Below are positions 8,553 through 15,821 of a DNA stretch of 46,446 nucleotides, piece after piece. Position numbers and translations under genes: made by a program. The stretch covers positions 1 through 46,446 of the forward strand of contig CAYWJF010000005.1 of NCBI GenBank assembly GCA_964458545.1. Reading direction: 5' to 3'. Every line of letters begins with the position of its first letter. Positions within the stretch are counted from its first letter, which is position 1. Origin of the DNA: JAYFNU01 sp964458545. Lineage in GTDB: Bacteria > Bacillota > Clostridia > Oscillospirales > Ruminococcaceae. The notes beneath the pieces were generated by a model. It was not told the origin of the DNA. It saw nothing but the letters and a program-made list of their open reading frames with translations, and made no database searches.

Positions 8553-9665
8553 ATGGACAGCGTAAACCGACTTTTTCGTTTAAAAGACCCGTATGACTGC
8601 GGCGGCGAGCAGCGCACGCTGTTTCTTTCCGCTGTCAAAGAAAACCTGATTTTTCTAAGCGAGAATTGTTCCGAATACAAGGAGATACTCAATTCCTTCG
8701 GTTTTGATATAAATATGCTTGAAACCGAAGCCGACCTCTGGAAAATTCCTATGTTCCCCTCGCTTTACTTTAAAAATAACCGCATCTTCGCGTTTGACGA
8801 GAAGAAGCTTTTAATTAAAGCCTCCTCCTCGGGAACAAGCGGCAGTAAGAGTCTCGTCGGTTTCGACCACAAAAGTTTTATACTCGGACTTAAAATGGTA
8901 CGAGGGATATTTCGCTACCATAAAGTTCTTTCGCCGATACCCACTAACTACATAATGCTCGGCTATCAGACAGGAAGGGGTTTTGATTTAGGCGCGGCAA
9001 AAACAGCGTACGGCGCTTCCTTCTTTGCGCCCGCGCTGCATAGAGAGTTTGCTCTTAAGCTTAAGGGCGGCGAACACGTTCTAAATATCGACGGAATTAC
9101 CGCGGCGCTTTTTAGCTATGAAAAGGTCGGGCTTCCCGTTCGTTTTCTCGGTTTTCCCGGCTATATGTACTTCCTTGCGCGCGAGCTAAAGCGGCGCGGC
9201 GTAACCCTGCGGCTTAATAAGCGCTCAAAGGTGCTTTTAGGCGGGGGCTGGAAGCAGTTCTCCGACGAGGAGATTCCTAAGGAGGATTTCTATAGGCTTA
9301 TTAAGGAGACTACGGGAATTGAAAAGGATAATATTCTTGAGTTTTTCAGCGCCGTGGAGCACCCTGTTGCCTACTGCAAATGTAAAAACGGACACTTCCA
9401 CGTTCCCGTATACAGCCGCGTCATTATCCGCGACACGGCTACGCTAAAGCCCGTAGAAAACGGAGCGGCGGGAATTCTTAGCTTTATTACACCCTACGTT
9501 CGCAGTATGCCGTTAATAAGCGTTTCTACTGACGACATAGCCGTTTTACATGGCGATGACTGCGGCTGCGGCATAAAAACGCCCTACTTTGAGCTACTCG
9601 GGCGCGCGGGCGCCGCTTCAATTAAAACCTGCGCACAAGGCGCTTCAGCCCTTCTTAAGGAGTAG
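8553..9665 (+). CDS. LuxE-family acyl-protein synthetase
   Basis: LuxE activates a fatty acid with ATP to acyl-AMP, loads it onto its own cysteine and hands it to LuxC for reduction. The 370-aa length matches LuxE. The adenylate-forming phosphate-binding loop is clear at residues 91-100 (SSSGTSGSKS). Cys360 lies 11 residues from the C-terminus, where LuxE carries its acyl-accepting cysteine. The Shine-Dalgarno GGAGG before ATG 8553 is strong. The LuxC-family gene begins four bases after the stop, so the two are translationally close. There is no luxD thioesterase and no luciferase (luxAB) in the window, so light production is not implied. The fatty acid source and aldehyde fate are unknown. 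Confidence 0.88.
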   Translation: MDSVNRLFRLKDPYDCGGEQRTLFLSAVKENLIFLSENCSEYKEILNSFGFDINMLETEADLWKIPMFPSLYFKNNRIFAFDEKKLLIKASSSGTSGSKSLVGFDHKSFILGLKMVRGIFRYHKVLSPIPTNYIMLGYQTGRGFDLGAAKTAYGASFFAPALHREFALKLKGGEHVLNIDGITAALFSYEKVGLPVRFLGFPGYMYFLARELKRRGVTLRLNKRSKVLLGGGWKQFSDEEIPKEDFYRLIKETTGIEKDNILEFFSAVEHPVAYCKCKNGHFHVPVYSRVIIRDTATLKPVENGAAGILSFITPYVRSMPLISVSTDDIAVLHGDDCGCGIKTPYFELLGRAGAASIKTCAQGASALLKE

Positions 9666-9669
9666 TATT

Positions 9670-10923
9670 ATGGATTGCCTAAGTGTAAACAAACAGCTTC
9701 TTTCAAATGAGATTGTTAAAACTCTCGAGGGTGAACCGCTCGACAGAGACACACTTATAGCCGCGTGCGACGAGGTGTCACGCTCTCTTAACGAAAACGA
9801 GCATCTGCCGCTGCTTCTTTCCTTGGGGCTATCTTATGAGAAAGCCCGCACGGAGCTCTTTGCGGCAAAGGAGATGCTAAGCCGCGCCTATCTGGAGCGG
9901 CGGGTGATAACGGAGCTTGGCGAGCACGGACGACGAGAATTTTCGAGGCAGGACGGTACGCTTACGGCTTACCAGACCTACGAGCCGCTCGGGGTTCTCT
10001 TTCATATCTCAGCGGGCAATATGGAGGGCTTACCCGCCTTCAGCGCGCTTGAAGGTCTGCTTACTGGAAACATAAACCTTTTAAAGCTTCCGAGCACCGA
10101 TACGGAAATTTCAAAGGTGCTTTTACGGGAGCTTACGAAGCGGTATCCTCTGCTTGAGCGCTACGTTTATATCTTTGATTTTCCCTCAAGCGACCTTGAG
10201 ACTATGACTGTACTTGCGAAGCTCGCGAACGCCGTGGTAATATGGGGCGCGGACGAGGCGGTTCTTGCTGTTCGCCGTCTTGCCGACGCGGACACGAAGA
10301 TAATAGAGTGGGGGCATAAGCTCAGCTTTGCGTATGTAACGCCGCGCGGCGAGAATAAAGAAAATCTTCGTGCTCTCGCGCGCTCTATCTGCGAAAGCGA
10401 ACAGCTGCTCTGCAATTCCTGTCAAGGTATCTTTTACGACAGTACGGACAAAGATGAGCTGTTGCGCTTTGGCGAGCAATTCTCTAAAGTACTCGCCGAA
10501 GTTTCAAAGGAATGCCCATATGAAAAAAACACAGAGCTTATTAGAGCAACGGCTTCTCTCGGCGTTCAAAACGAGCGTCTGACAGCGCACAAAAAGGGAA
10601 ACGTGGTTTTCAGAGCGGACGACAGTTCGGTTATCGTCAGCTTTGACAGAAAGCTTACCGGCTCTTATATGTTCCGCAACTGCTGGGTACGCGCGCTTCC
10701 GAGAGGTGAGATTATCTCCGCGCTTTTCGTCAAAAAGGGCTACCTTCAAACCGCGGCGCTTCTTTCCGCCGATGACGAGCGCGAAGCACTGAGCGAAAAG
10801 CTAAAACGCGCGGGCTTATCAAGAATAACCCGCGCGGAGAGTATGCTCAATACATATTGCGGTCAGCCACACGACGGCGAATTTGCTCTGCGTCGGTACT
10901 GCCGTATAGTATCGAACGAGTAA
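9670..10923 (+). CDS. LuxC-family acyl-CoA/acyl-protein reductase
   Basis: LuxC reduces an acyl group carried as an enzyme thioester to a fatty aldehyde with NADPH. From ATG 9670 the protein is 417 aa, placed after AAGGAG with a 7-base spacer. An upstream in-frame start at 9589 would overlap LuxE by 77 bases and has no ribosome site. The fold is that of an aldehyde dehydrogenase: HISAGNMEGLPAFSALEGLL is the conserved cofactor region and VIWGADEAV follows. Cys248 or Cys251 (QLLCNSCQG) lies where LuxC has its catalytic cysteine (ACSSPQ context). With LuxE just upstream, the pair forms a minimal fatty acid reductase. A palindromic terminator closes the unit. Confidence 0.9.
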   Translation: MDCLSVNKQLLSNEIVKTLEGEPLDRDTLIAACDEVSRSLNENEHLPLLLSLGLSYEKARTELFAAKEMLSRAYLERRVITELGEHGRREFSRQDGTLTAYQTYEPLGVLFHISAGNMEGLPAFSALEGLLTGNINLLKLPSTDTEISKVLLRELTKRYPLLERYVYIFDFPSSDLETMTVLAKLANAVVIWGADEAVLAVRRLADADTKIIEWGHKLSFAYVTPRGENKENLRALARSICESEQLLCNSCQGIFYDSTDKDELLRFGEQFSKVLAEVSKECPYEKNTELIRATASLGVQNERLTAHKKGNVVFRADDSSVIVSFDRKLTGSYMFRNCWVRALPRGEIISALFVKKGYLQTAALLSADDEREALSEKLKRAGLSRITRAESMLNTYCGQPHDGEFALRRYCRIVSNE

Positions 10924-10940
10924 CTTCAATACAAACGCTT

Positions 10941-10978
10941 AAAAAGCCCATCCGAGGAATTCCTCGGATGGGCTTTTT
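10941..10978. terminator. Bidirectional terminator between convergent genes
   Basis: A perfect 38-base palindrome centred on AATT has A5 on one side and T5-6 on the other. It serves the LuxC gene on the plus strand and the lipoprotein gene on the minus strand, which ends nine bases away. Confidence 0.9.
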
Positions 10979-10986
10979 TGTTTGTC

Positions 10987-11928
10987 TTATGAAAGCACCA
11001 GCTCGTTCGCGCTTTCGAGGTTTGGCGCGCAATAGGAGAATTCCTGCGCCGCGGGTACAAACATATCGTCTATTGTAAAGCTTCCTGTATCCGCTTTCGC
11101 AAGATCCATAGTGTAGGTCTTTACGAACGCTTCGTGTCCGTCGTCCATCTCGTTCGCGGGAACAGCCGCATAACTTACCGTAAGCGTTACTATCGCGTCG
11201 GAAATGTGGTTAAGCGCCACTATCTCGCCCGATGCCGCCGCGCCCGAGAACATAATGCCAGAGGTGTATGTGCGCTTGCCGTCCGCGTCGTCGAACCAGA
11301 TAAAGCTTAGACTTCCGTCGCCGTCTCCGCTTACCCATACGCCATAAAGCTGCGCCCAAAGCCCGTCGAGGGTGTATTCCTTTCCGTCATAATCGGAAAA
11401 GAAATTATCGTTCGCTTCCTCCATAGTTGAGCCGCTGTAATTATAATCTCTCGCGCTATCCACATACGCGTCATCAATAATAATTATACCGTCGTCCTTG
11501 TAGCTAAGCTCCAGCGTGTAGGTCTTTGTTTCCGCCTTCGCACCGTCGCTAAGCTCGCTCGCCTCTACCTTTGGATAGTCTACCGTTAGCTCGTAAACGT
11601 CTTCCTTAACGTCGCTTAGCTTTACCGCTTTTCCACTACGCATTCCGTCCGAAAACATCATACCAGAGCTATATATACATTCGCCGCTTTCGTTTACACT
11701 AAACGAGACAAAATATCCCTGCCCGTCAACGTGTTTGTATACCCATATTCCCGCAAGGTCCTGAAAAAGCTCGGTGAGCTTGCCGTCGTCCTTGCTCGGC
11801 TCGCCGCCTTGTGTGTTCCCATTTGCGGGGGTAAGCTCGGGAAGCTTGCCCTCTTTATTCAAAAGTCCGCAGGCGGAAAGGCTGAACGCCATTATCAGCG
11901 CAAGCGCCGCTGAGATAATTCGCTTCAT
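10987..11928 (-). CDS. Lipoprotein with a tandemly duplicated unnamed domain
   Basis: This 313-aa protein has a signal peptide and a lipobox (LSAC, Cys20), so it is predicted to be anchored outside the membrane. Two homologous halves follow, about residues 51-175 and 188-309. Each runs from a (D/Q)LxGxWV opening through a strand, YxSGxMFS, an (A/V)xLxxxxD turn, a TVxYxxV strand and KTYTxxL, to an IDD close. The same pattern appears once in the protein at 7047-7832. I do not recognise the domain; a small beta-barrel or sandwich resembling lipocalin-like lipoprotein repeats is plausible. The gene has its own promoter upstream and no operon partner. Confidence 0.88.
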   Translation of the reverse strand: MKRIISAALALIMAFSLSACGLLNKEGKLPELTPANGNTQGGEPSKDDGKLTELFQDLAGIWVYKHVDGQGYFVSFSVNESGECIYSSGMMFSDGMRSGKAVKLSDVKEDVYELTVDYPKVEASELSDGAKAETKTYTLELSYKDDGIIIIDDAYVDSARDYNYSGSTMEEANDNFFSDYDGKEYTLDGLWAQLYGVWVSGDGDGSLSFIWFDDADGKRTYTSGIMFSGAAASGEIVALNHISDAIVTLTVSYAAVPANEMDDGHEAFVKTYTMDLAKADTGSFTIDDMFVPAAQEFSYCAPNLESANELVLS

Positions 11929-11971
11929 ATGTCTTTTCTCCTTTCAAGTAAGCACAAGGCTTTATAGAGGT

Positions 11972-12000
11972 ATTATATCTGAAAGCCACCCTGTTTACAA
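11972..12000 (-). promoter_or_regulatory. Sigma-A-type promoter for the duplicated-domain lipoprotein
   Basis: On the minus strand TTGTAA (11995-12000) and a perfect TATAAT (11972-11977) are separated by 17 bases. The predicted start is near 11965, 37 bases before the ATG. Confidence 0.6.
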
Positions 12001-12104
12001 CAGTATTCCTCCCCTTTTGCGCTTATTTTACAGCGTATTAGCCAACACTTTTATACTGTTAACGTCGGTACTCCAAAATTCTTCGTTATTTTTGAATATT
12101 TTAG

Positions 12105-12133
12105 TTGTTTACTGTGCTAAAGTGTGTTATATT
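12105..12133 (+). promoter_or_regulatory. Sigma-A-type promoter for putP
   Basis: TTGTTT (12105-12110) and TATATT (12128-12133) are separated by 17 bases. A second TATAAT at 12144-12149 lacks a good -35. The leader is short, with the Shine-Dalgarno at 12155-12160. Confidence 0.5.
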
Positions 12134-12167
12134 TTTATATATGTATAATTATTCGGAGGAAATGTAT

Positions 12168-13643
12168 ATGAATATAACCGAGCTTGTAGTTTTTATACTC
12201 TACTTTGTTTTTATGGTAGGCGTTGGTCTTTACTTCTTCATTAAGTCAAAAGGCGGCGGCGAAAAGGAGTACTTTCTCGGCGGACGCAAGATTAACGGCT
12301 TTGTCGCGGCGTTAAGCGCTGGCGCGTCGGATATGAGCTCTTGGGTGCTTATGGGGCTTCCCGCCTCGGTTTTTGCCCTCGGTATGGGAGAGGCTTGGAT
12401 AGCCATAGGGCTTGCACTCGGCACGATACTTAGCTGGATTCTTGTCGCGCCGAGGCTTCGCACCTTCTCTATTGTTTCGAAGGATTCCATCACCCTCCCC
12501 CAGTACCTAACAAATAGGTTTTTAAGCAAGAGCAAAGCCCTTCAGGTTATCTGCGCTTTTATCTTTATTGTTGTTTACACCATCTATTCCGCGGCGAGCA
12601 TAAAGGCGTGCGGCGTGCTTTTCAACACCGTTACGGGCGTTGACGCTTCCGTCGCAATGTACATAGCCGCGGCGATTATTATCGGCTACACCTTCCTCGG
12701 CGGCTTCTCCGCCGTCTGCTGGACCGACTTTTTCCAAGGCATATTAATGCTAATAGCCCTTATGATTACCCCCATTATCGCGCTCTTCGCCACCGACGCC
12801 TGCGCCTTCGGAAGCGTTACCTTCGGTGAGCAGTATTGGAGTCTTCTTTCAAGCGGAAGCTTCGACTGGAAGAGCATATCTGGTATACTTTCAGGGCTCG
12901 GCTGGGGTCTCGGCTACTTCGGAATGCCTCATATAATAATCAGATTTATGGCTATCAAATCACCTGCCGAGGTTAAGAAATCTAAGGTTATCGGCTCGAT
13001 ATGGACCACCCTTATACTTCTCTTCTCCGTCGCGGTGGGTCTCGTAGGCAGAGTTTATCTCACGGGCGCGAACGAGCTTGCAGACTCAAGTCTCGTTTTC
13101 ATTCAGATGGTAAGAAGCCTTTTCCCGGGCGTTGTTTCGGGAATACTGCTTTCTGCTATCCTCGCCGCGGCTATGTCCACGGCGGATTCCCAGCTGCTCG
13201 CCTCCGCCTCCGCCTTCGCGAGCGACGTGTATAAGCCCATTATCCGCAAAAACGCCAGCGATAAAGAGATGCTCTGGGTCGGGCGCGGCATTGTTATACT
13301 AATCTCTCTCGTAGCGGTAATTATCGCCGCGAACCCGAATTCGGGCAGCATTATGGACCTTGTCTCCAACGCATGGGGGCTCTTCGGCGCGGCGTTCGGA
13401 CCCGTCGTTCTTCTAAGCCTTTTCTGGAAGCGCTTCACCTTCAAGGGCGCTGTCGCTGGTATAATAGCGGGCGGCGTTGTGGACGCGCTTTGGTTAATCT
13501 TCCTATCCGGTACGGGACTATATGAGATAGTCCCCGGCTTCATAGCAGGAATGCTCGCGTGCATTCTCGTCTCGCTACTTTGCGGTAAGCCCGCTGAGGG
13601 CGTAGAACAGCTCTTTGACGACGCCGTGGCATACAAGGACTAA
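12168..13643 (+). CDS. putP: Sodium/proline symporter
   Basis: This is a member of the sodium:solute symporter family that imports proline with sodium across the cytoplasmic membrane. The chosen start gives 491 aa (E. coli PutP is 502). GGAGGA at 12155-12160 sits seven bases before ATG 12168; the in-frame ATG at 12162 would be one base away. About 13 hydrophobic helices are visible. Family signatures include SKGGGEKEYFLGGRKINGFV, ALSAGASDMSSWVLMGLP near the sodium site, and LSAILAAAMSTADSQLL in the late helices. Choice of proline over related solutes is by similarity to PutP. The proBA genes lie 30 kb away in the same window. Confidence 0.92.
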   Translation: MNITELVVFILYFVFMVGVGLYFFIKSKGGGEKEYFLGGRKINGFVAALSAGASDMSSWVLMGLPASVFALGMGEAWIAIGLALGTILSWILVAPRLRTFSIVSKDSITLPQYLTNRFLSKSKALQVICAFIFIVVYTIYSAASIKACGVLFNTVTGVDASVAMYIAAAIIIGYTFLGGFSAVCWTDFFQGILMLIALMITPIIALFATDACAFGSVTFGEQYWSLLSSGSFDWKSISGILSGLGWGLGYFGMPHIIIRFMAIKSPAEVKKSKVIGSIWTTLILLFSVAVGLVGRVYLTGANELADSSLVFIQMVRSLFPGVVSGILLSAILAAAMSTADSQLLASASAFASDVYKPIIRKNASDKEMLWVGRGIVILISLVAVIIAANPNSGSIMDLVSNAWGLFGAAFGPVVLLSLFWKRFTFKGAVAGIIAGGVVDALWLIFLSGTGLYEIVPGFIAGMLACILVSLLCGKPAEGVEQLFDDAVAYKD

Positions 13644-13667
13644 TTCACTTTTATAAATAACTCTTTT

Positions 13668-13697
13668 GGGAGCGTCGTTTTGGCGCTCCCTTTGTTT
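13668..13697 (+). terminator. Intrinsic terminator after putP
   Basis: GGGAGCG (13668-13674) pairs with CGCTCCC (13684-13690), followed by TTTGTTTT. It begins 25 bases after the putP stop. Confidence 0.75.
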
Positions 13698-13778
13698 TAC
13701 CCTTTATAAGAGTGGTTTGTGTATTCTCGCGTTTAGTAGTATTATTTTAGTATAAAATTCTATCTTGCGAGGTGTATT

Positions 13779-14132
13779 ATGAAAAAGTGGTATGACGAGG
13801 AATACGCGTGGGAGATTGAGGTAATAGGCTACCTTCGCGGAGACAGTCCCGTGCGTTATTGTCGAAACGGCGAGGAGATAGGCGACAAGTATACCTGCAC
13901 CTACGGCTGTCCTGTGAACAAGGACGGACAGGGGATATGCTCTAAGGTAATGACTACTATGTTCCCTATTATGGAGTCTATAAGAAGCGGCGGCGACCTT
14001 CTCAACATAGGCGGAGACAGTAAATACAGCAAGGTAGTGGTCTGCCCCGACGGCTGCGTAATGTTCAGAATGACCGCGACCCCTCTCGGAAACGAGAACT
14101 TCCACCGAGGCAAGTTCTGGGAGGAACGGTAG
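13779..14132 (+). CDS. TIGR04076 family small cysteine-rich protein
   Basis: This 117-aa cytoplasmic protein matches what I recall of the TIGR04076 family: a KWYDEEYAWEIEVIGYLRG opening, conserved cysteines in YTCTYGCPVN and GICSKV, and a closing CPDGCVMFRMTA. The family is widespread in anaerobes. The cysteine pattern suggests metal binding, but no function is established to my knowledge. GAGG precedes ATG 13779. The next gene starts five bases after the stop, so the two are probably cotranscribed. Confidence 0.8.
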   Translation: MKKWYDEEYAWEIEVIGYLRGDSPVRYCRNGEEIGDKYTCTYGCPVNKDGQGICSKVMTTMFPIMESIRSGGDLLNIGGDSKYSKVVVCPDGCVMFRMTATPLGNENFHRGKFWEER

Positions 14133-14137
14133 CGTTT

Positions 14138-15499
14138 ATGGCTTCAAGTAAAACTACAGCAGAAAATGTCTTTTCTAACCTTGTCAGCGCCTACGAATCG
14201 GAGCTGAATAAACCGAACAAATCCTACAGTAGAAGCGTCTTTGACATTATAGAATCCGAACGGCGGATATATGAAGAGTACTGCGCGGGGAAGCCTGTAG
14301 CTCGGCAGCTTTTTACGTGGTGTCAGTTTCTTCGCAATCCTATATATGCTGGAATATATGAGGCGTGTAAGGCGGGCGATATGGCGGCACTAAGTAGGAC
14401 TCTATATCACTCGGCAAGGATTAGCGTCATTAAAAATCATTATCCCAGCGGAACCGACCACGGGATATACATATGGAAGCTTATTCCGCTCGTTTTAGCG
14501 GCTGATTCCCCCGAACTTGTGTCAAAGCTTTTCCCGCAAAAACAAGGGTTGTCCGCCTATTCGGGAACTAACGGCAACGCCGCGGCTAACCTTTTCCTCG
14601 CTATATGGTATAACGACGACAACTTCGGCGCTATCGCGCGCGAGGAGGCGAAGAGGGCTCTTTCAAAGAAGAACACTATGCTTATTGGTGCGTTTACTCG
14701 CTATCTGCTTGCCGTCCTCAATAAGGACGCTGATGCCGCTTCCGAAGAGCTTTTGCTGCTATGTAAGGGGAAGAAGCAGGACAGCAATTTCGGAGAAAAT
14801 TCCTTTACCCACTCCTTTTGCATACAAGCCCACGGACTTTACAATATGCTACGCTATGTCTACAACGGCGAGCTTTATAAGAAAGTTTCTATTCCGAGTG
14901 AAAGCAATTTCTTTTTCGAGCTCGCAGAATGGCAGGAAAGGAACCGCTGCTCGGGCGAGCTTCTTTACAGCTACGACGGTTCGCTATCTATTTTGAATTC
15001 CCTGCTTACTATGGAGATGCCCGAATGCTCGCTGGGAAGCGCAGGCTACGACAGCAAGGGTGAAAGAACTATAAGAAAAAAATTCAGGGCGTGCGATTTC
15101 TTTAAAGAGAGCTTAATTAATCAGTGTCTCTCCCTGCTTACGCAAAGGCGCGAGCTTCCGAACAAAATAATGGCGCACACCGCGCGGCTGGACAGCTACG
15201 ACTACTGCTATGGAAATTTTTTAGATAAGGAGCGGACAATCCTAAGATACAACAAAACAGGGCGATACTACACCTCTGTAAGCGTTCTCGCAGACAGCGC
15301 TGACGAGGCGCGGCGCTTTACCGAAGAGCTCTTCAACAAACACGATATGAAGCCCACGGGCATAGACTACTCCGCTTCGGGTTACAATAAGCACTGGCTT
15401 ATCACCGAGGCACAGTATGCGTTTGCTGAGCGAGGCGAAGCGGCGGAGAAGGAAGCCGTGCTCGCCCTTGCAAGGGCAACTAACGAGTTTTGCTTATAG
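14138..15499 (+). CDS. Unrecognised 453-aa, largely helical protein
   Basis: I do not recognise this protein. It has no signal peptide or transmembrane helix and is probably cytoplasmic. The middle (about 110-215) is helix-rich with repeat-like character (LAADSPELVSKLFPQK, then AIWYNDDNFGAIAREEAKRA, then AVLNKDADAASEELLLL), reminiscent of TPR-like scaffolds or helical immunity proteins such as Imm49. The final 100 residues look alpha/beta (YYTSVSVLADSADEARRF). It follows the TIGR04076 gene by five bases, with a modest ribosome site (GAGGAAC). No toxin gene is nearby, so an immunity role is only one weak possibility. Confidence 0.8.
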   Translation: MASSKTTAENVFSNLVSAYESELNKPNKSYSRSVFDIIESERRIYEEYCAGKPVARQLFTWCQFLRNPIYAGIYEACKAGDMAALSRTLYHSARISVIKNHYPSGTDHGIYIWKLIPLVLAADSPELVSKLFPQKQGLSAYSGTNGNAAANLFLAIWYNDDNFGAIAREEAKRALSKKNTMLIGAFTRYLLAVLNKDADAASEELLLLCKGKKQDSNFGENSFTHSFCIQAHGLYNMLRYVYNGELYKKVSIPSESNFFFELAEWQERNRCSGELLYSYDGSLSILNSLLTMEMPECSLGSAGYDSKGERTIRKKFRACDFFKESLINQCLSLLTQRRELPNKIMAHTARLDSYDYCYGNFLDKERTILRYNKTGRYYTSVSVLADSADEARRFTEELFNKHDMKPTGIDYSASGYNKHWLITEAQYAFAERGEAAEKEAVLALARATNEFCL

Positions 15500-15821
15500 C
15501 TTCGGTTGTCGAAAGCATTACACATTTTTACTGAGTCTAATCAAATTAGTCTTTTATGCAAAATCTTACGAGAAGACAACTAACACCATCCTTTTTCGTC
15601 GTGAATACTTCCCCGAAACGCCTGAAATTGATGCATTGTAACCGCACTATCTCTCTTTCCTTTGTTTTTTGCCTAAAGAGCACGGCGAATATAGTTGAAA
15701 GCTACAAAACCTTTAAAAATACTTAGGTTTCCGCTATTTACTTCCATTTATGGTATAATATAGTCGAGTGAATGTCTGTCAGCGATATACGTTCTTTAGA
15801 AGAACGTGGGGTGAGAAGCTA
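15500..15821 (+). promoter_or_regulatory. Intergenic leader with an extended -10 promoter and a hairpin
   Basis: This 322-base gap holds no convincing gene and no clear terminator. An extended -10 (TGGTATAAT, 15751-15759) lacks a good -35. Between it and the ATG at 15822 is a perfect 8-bp inverted repeat (ACGTTCTT-TAG-AAGAACGT, 15789-15807), directly before the ribosome site GGGGTGAG. The hairpin or palindrome could affect translation or bind a regulator; that is inference. Confidence 0.5.

Noticed and set aside
9589..9669. Upstream start for the LuxC gene
   Set aside because: It overlaps LuxE by 77 bases with no ribosome site, whereas ATG 9670 has AAGGAG at ideal spacing.
14138..15499. Immunity protein of a toxin system (Imm49-like)
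   Set aside because: Only a general helical resemblance was seen, and no toxin gene or secretion signal is nearby, so it is kept as unrecognised.
15500..15767. Short frames between the 453-aa protein gene and the signalling gene
   Set aside because: They have no ribosome sites, odd composition and overlap the end of the preceding gene in another frame.
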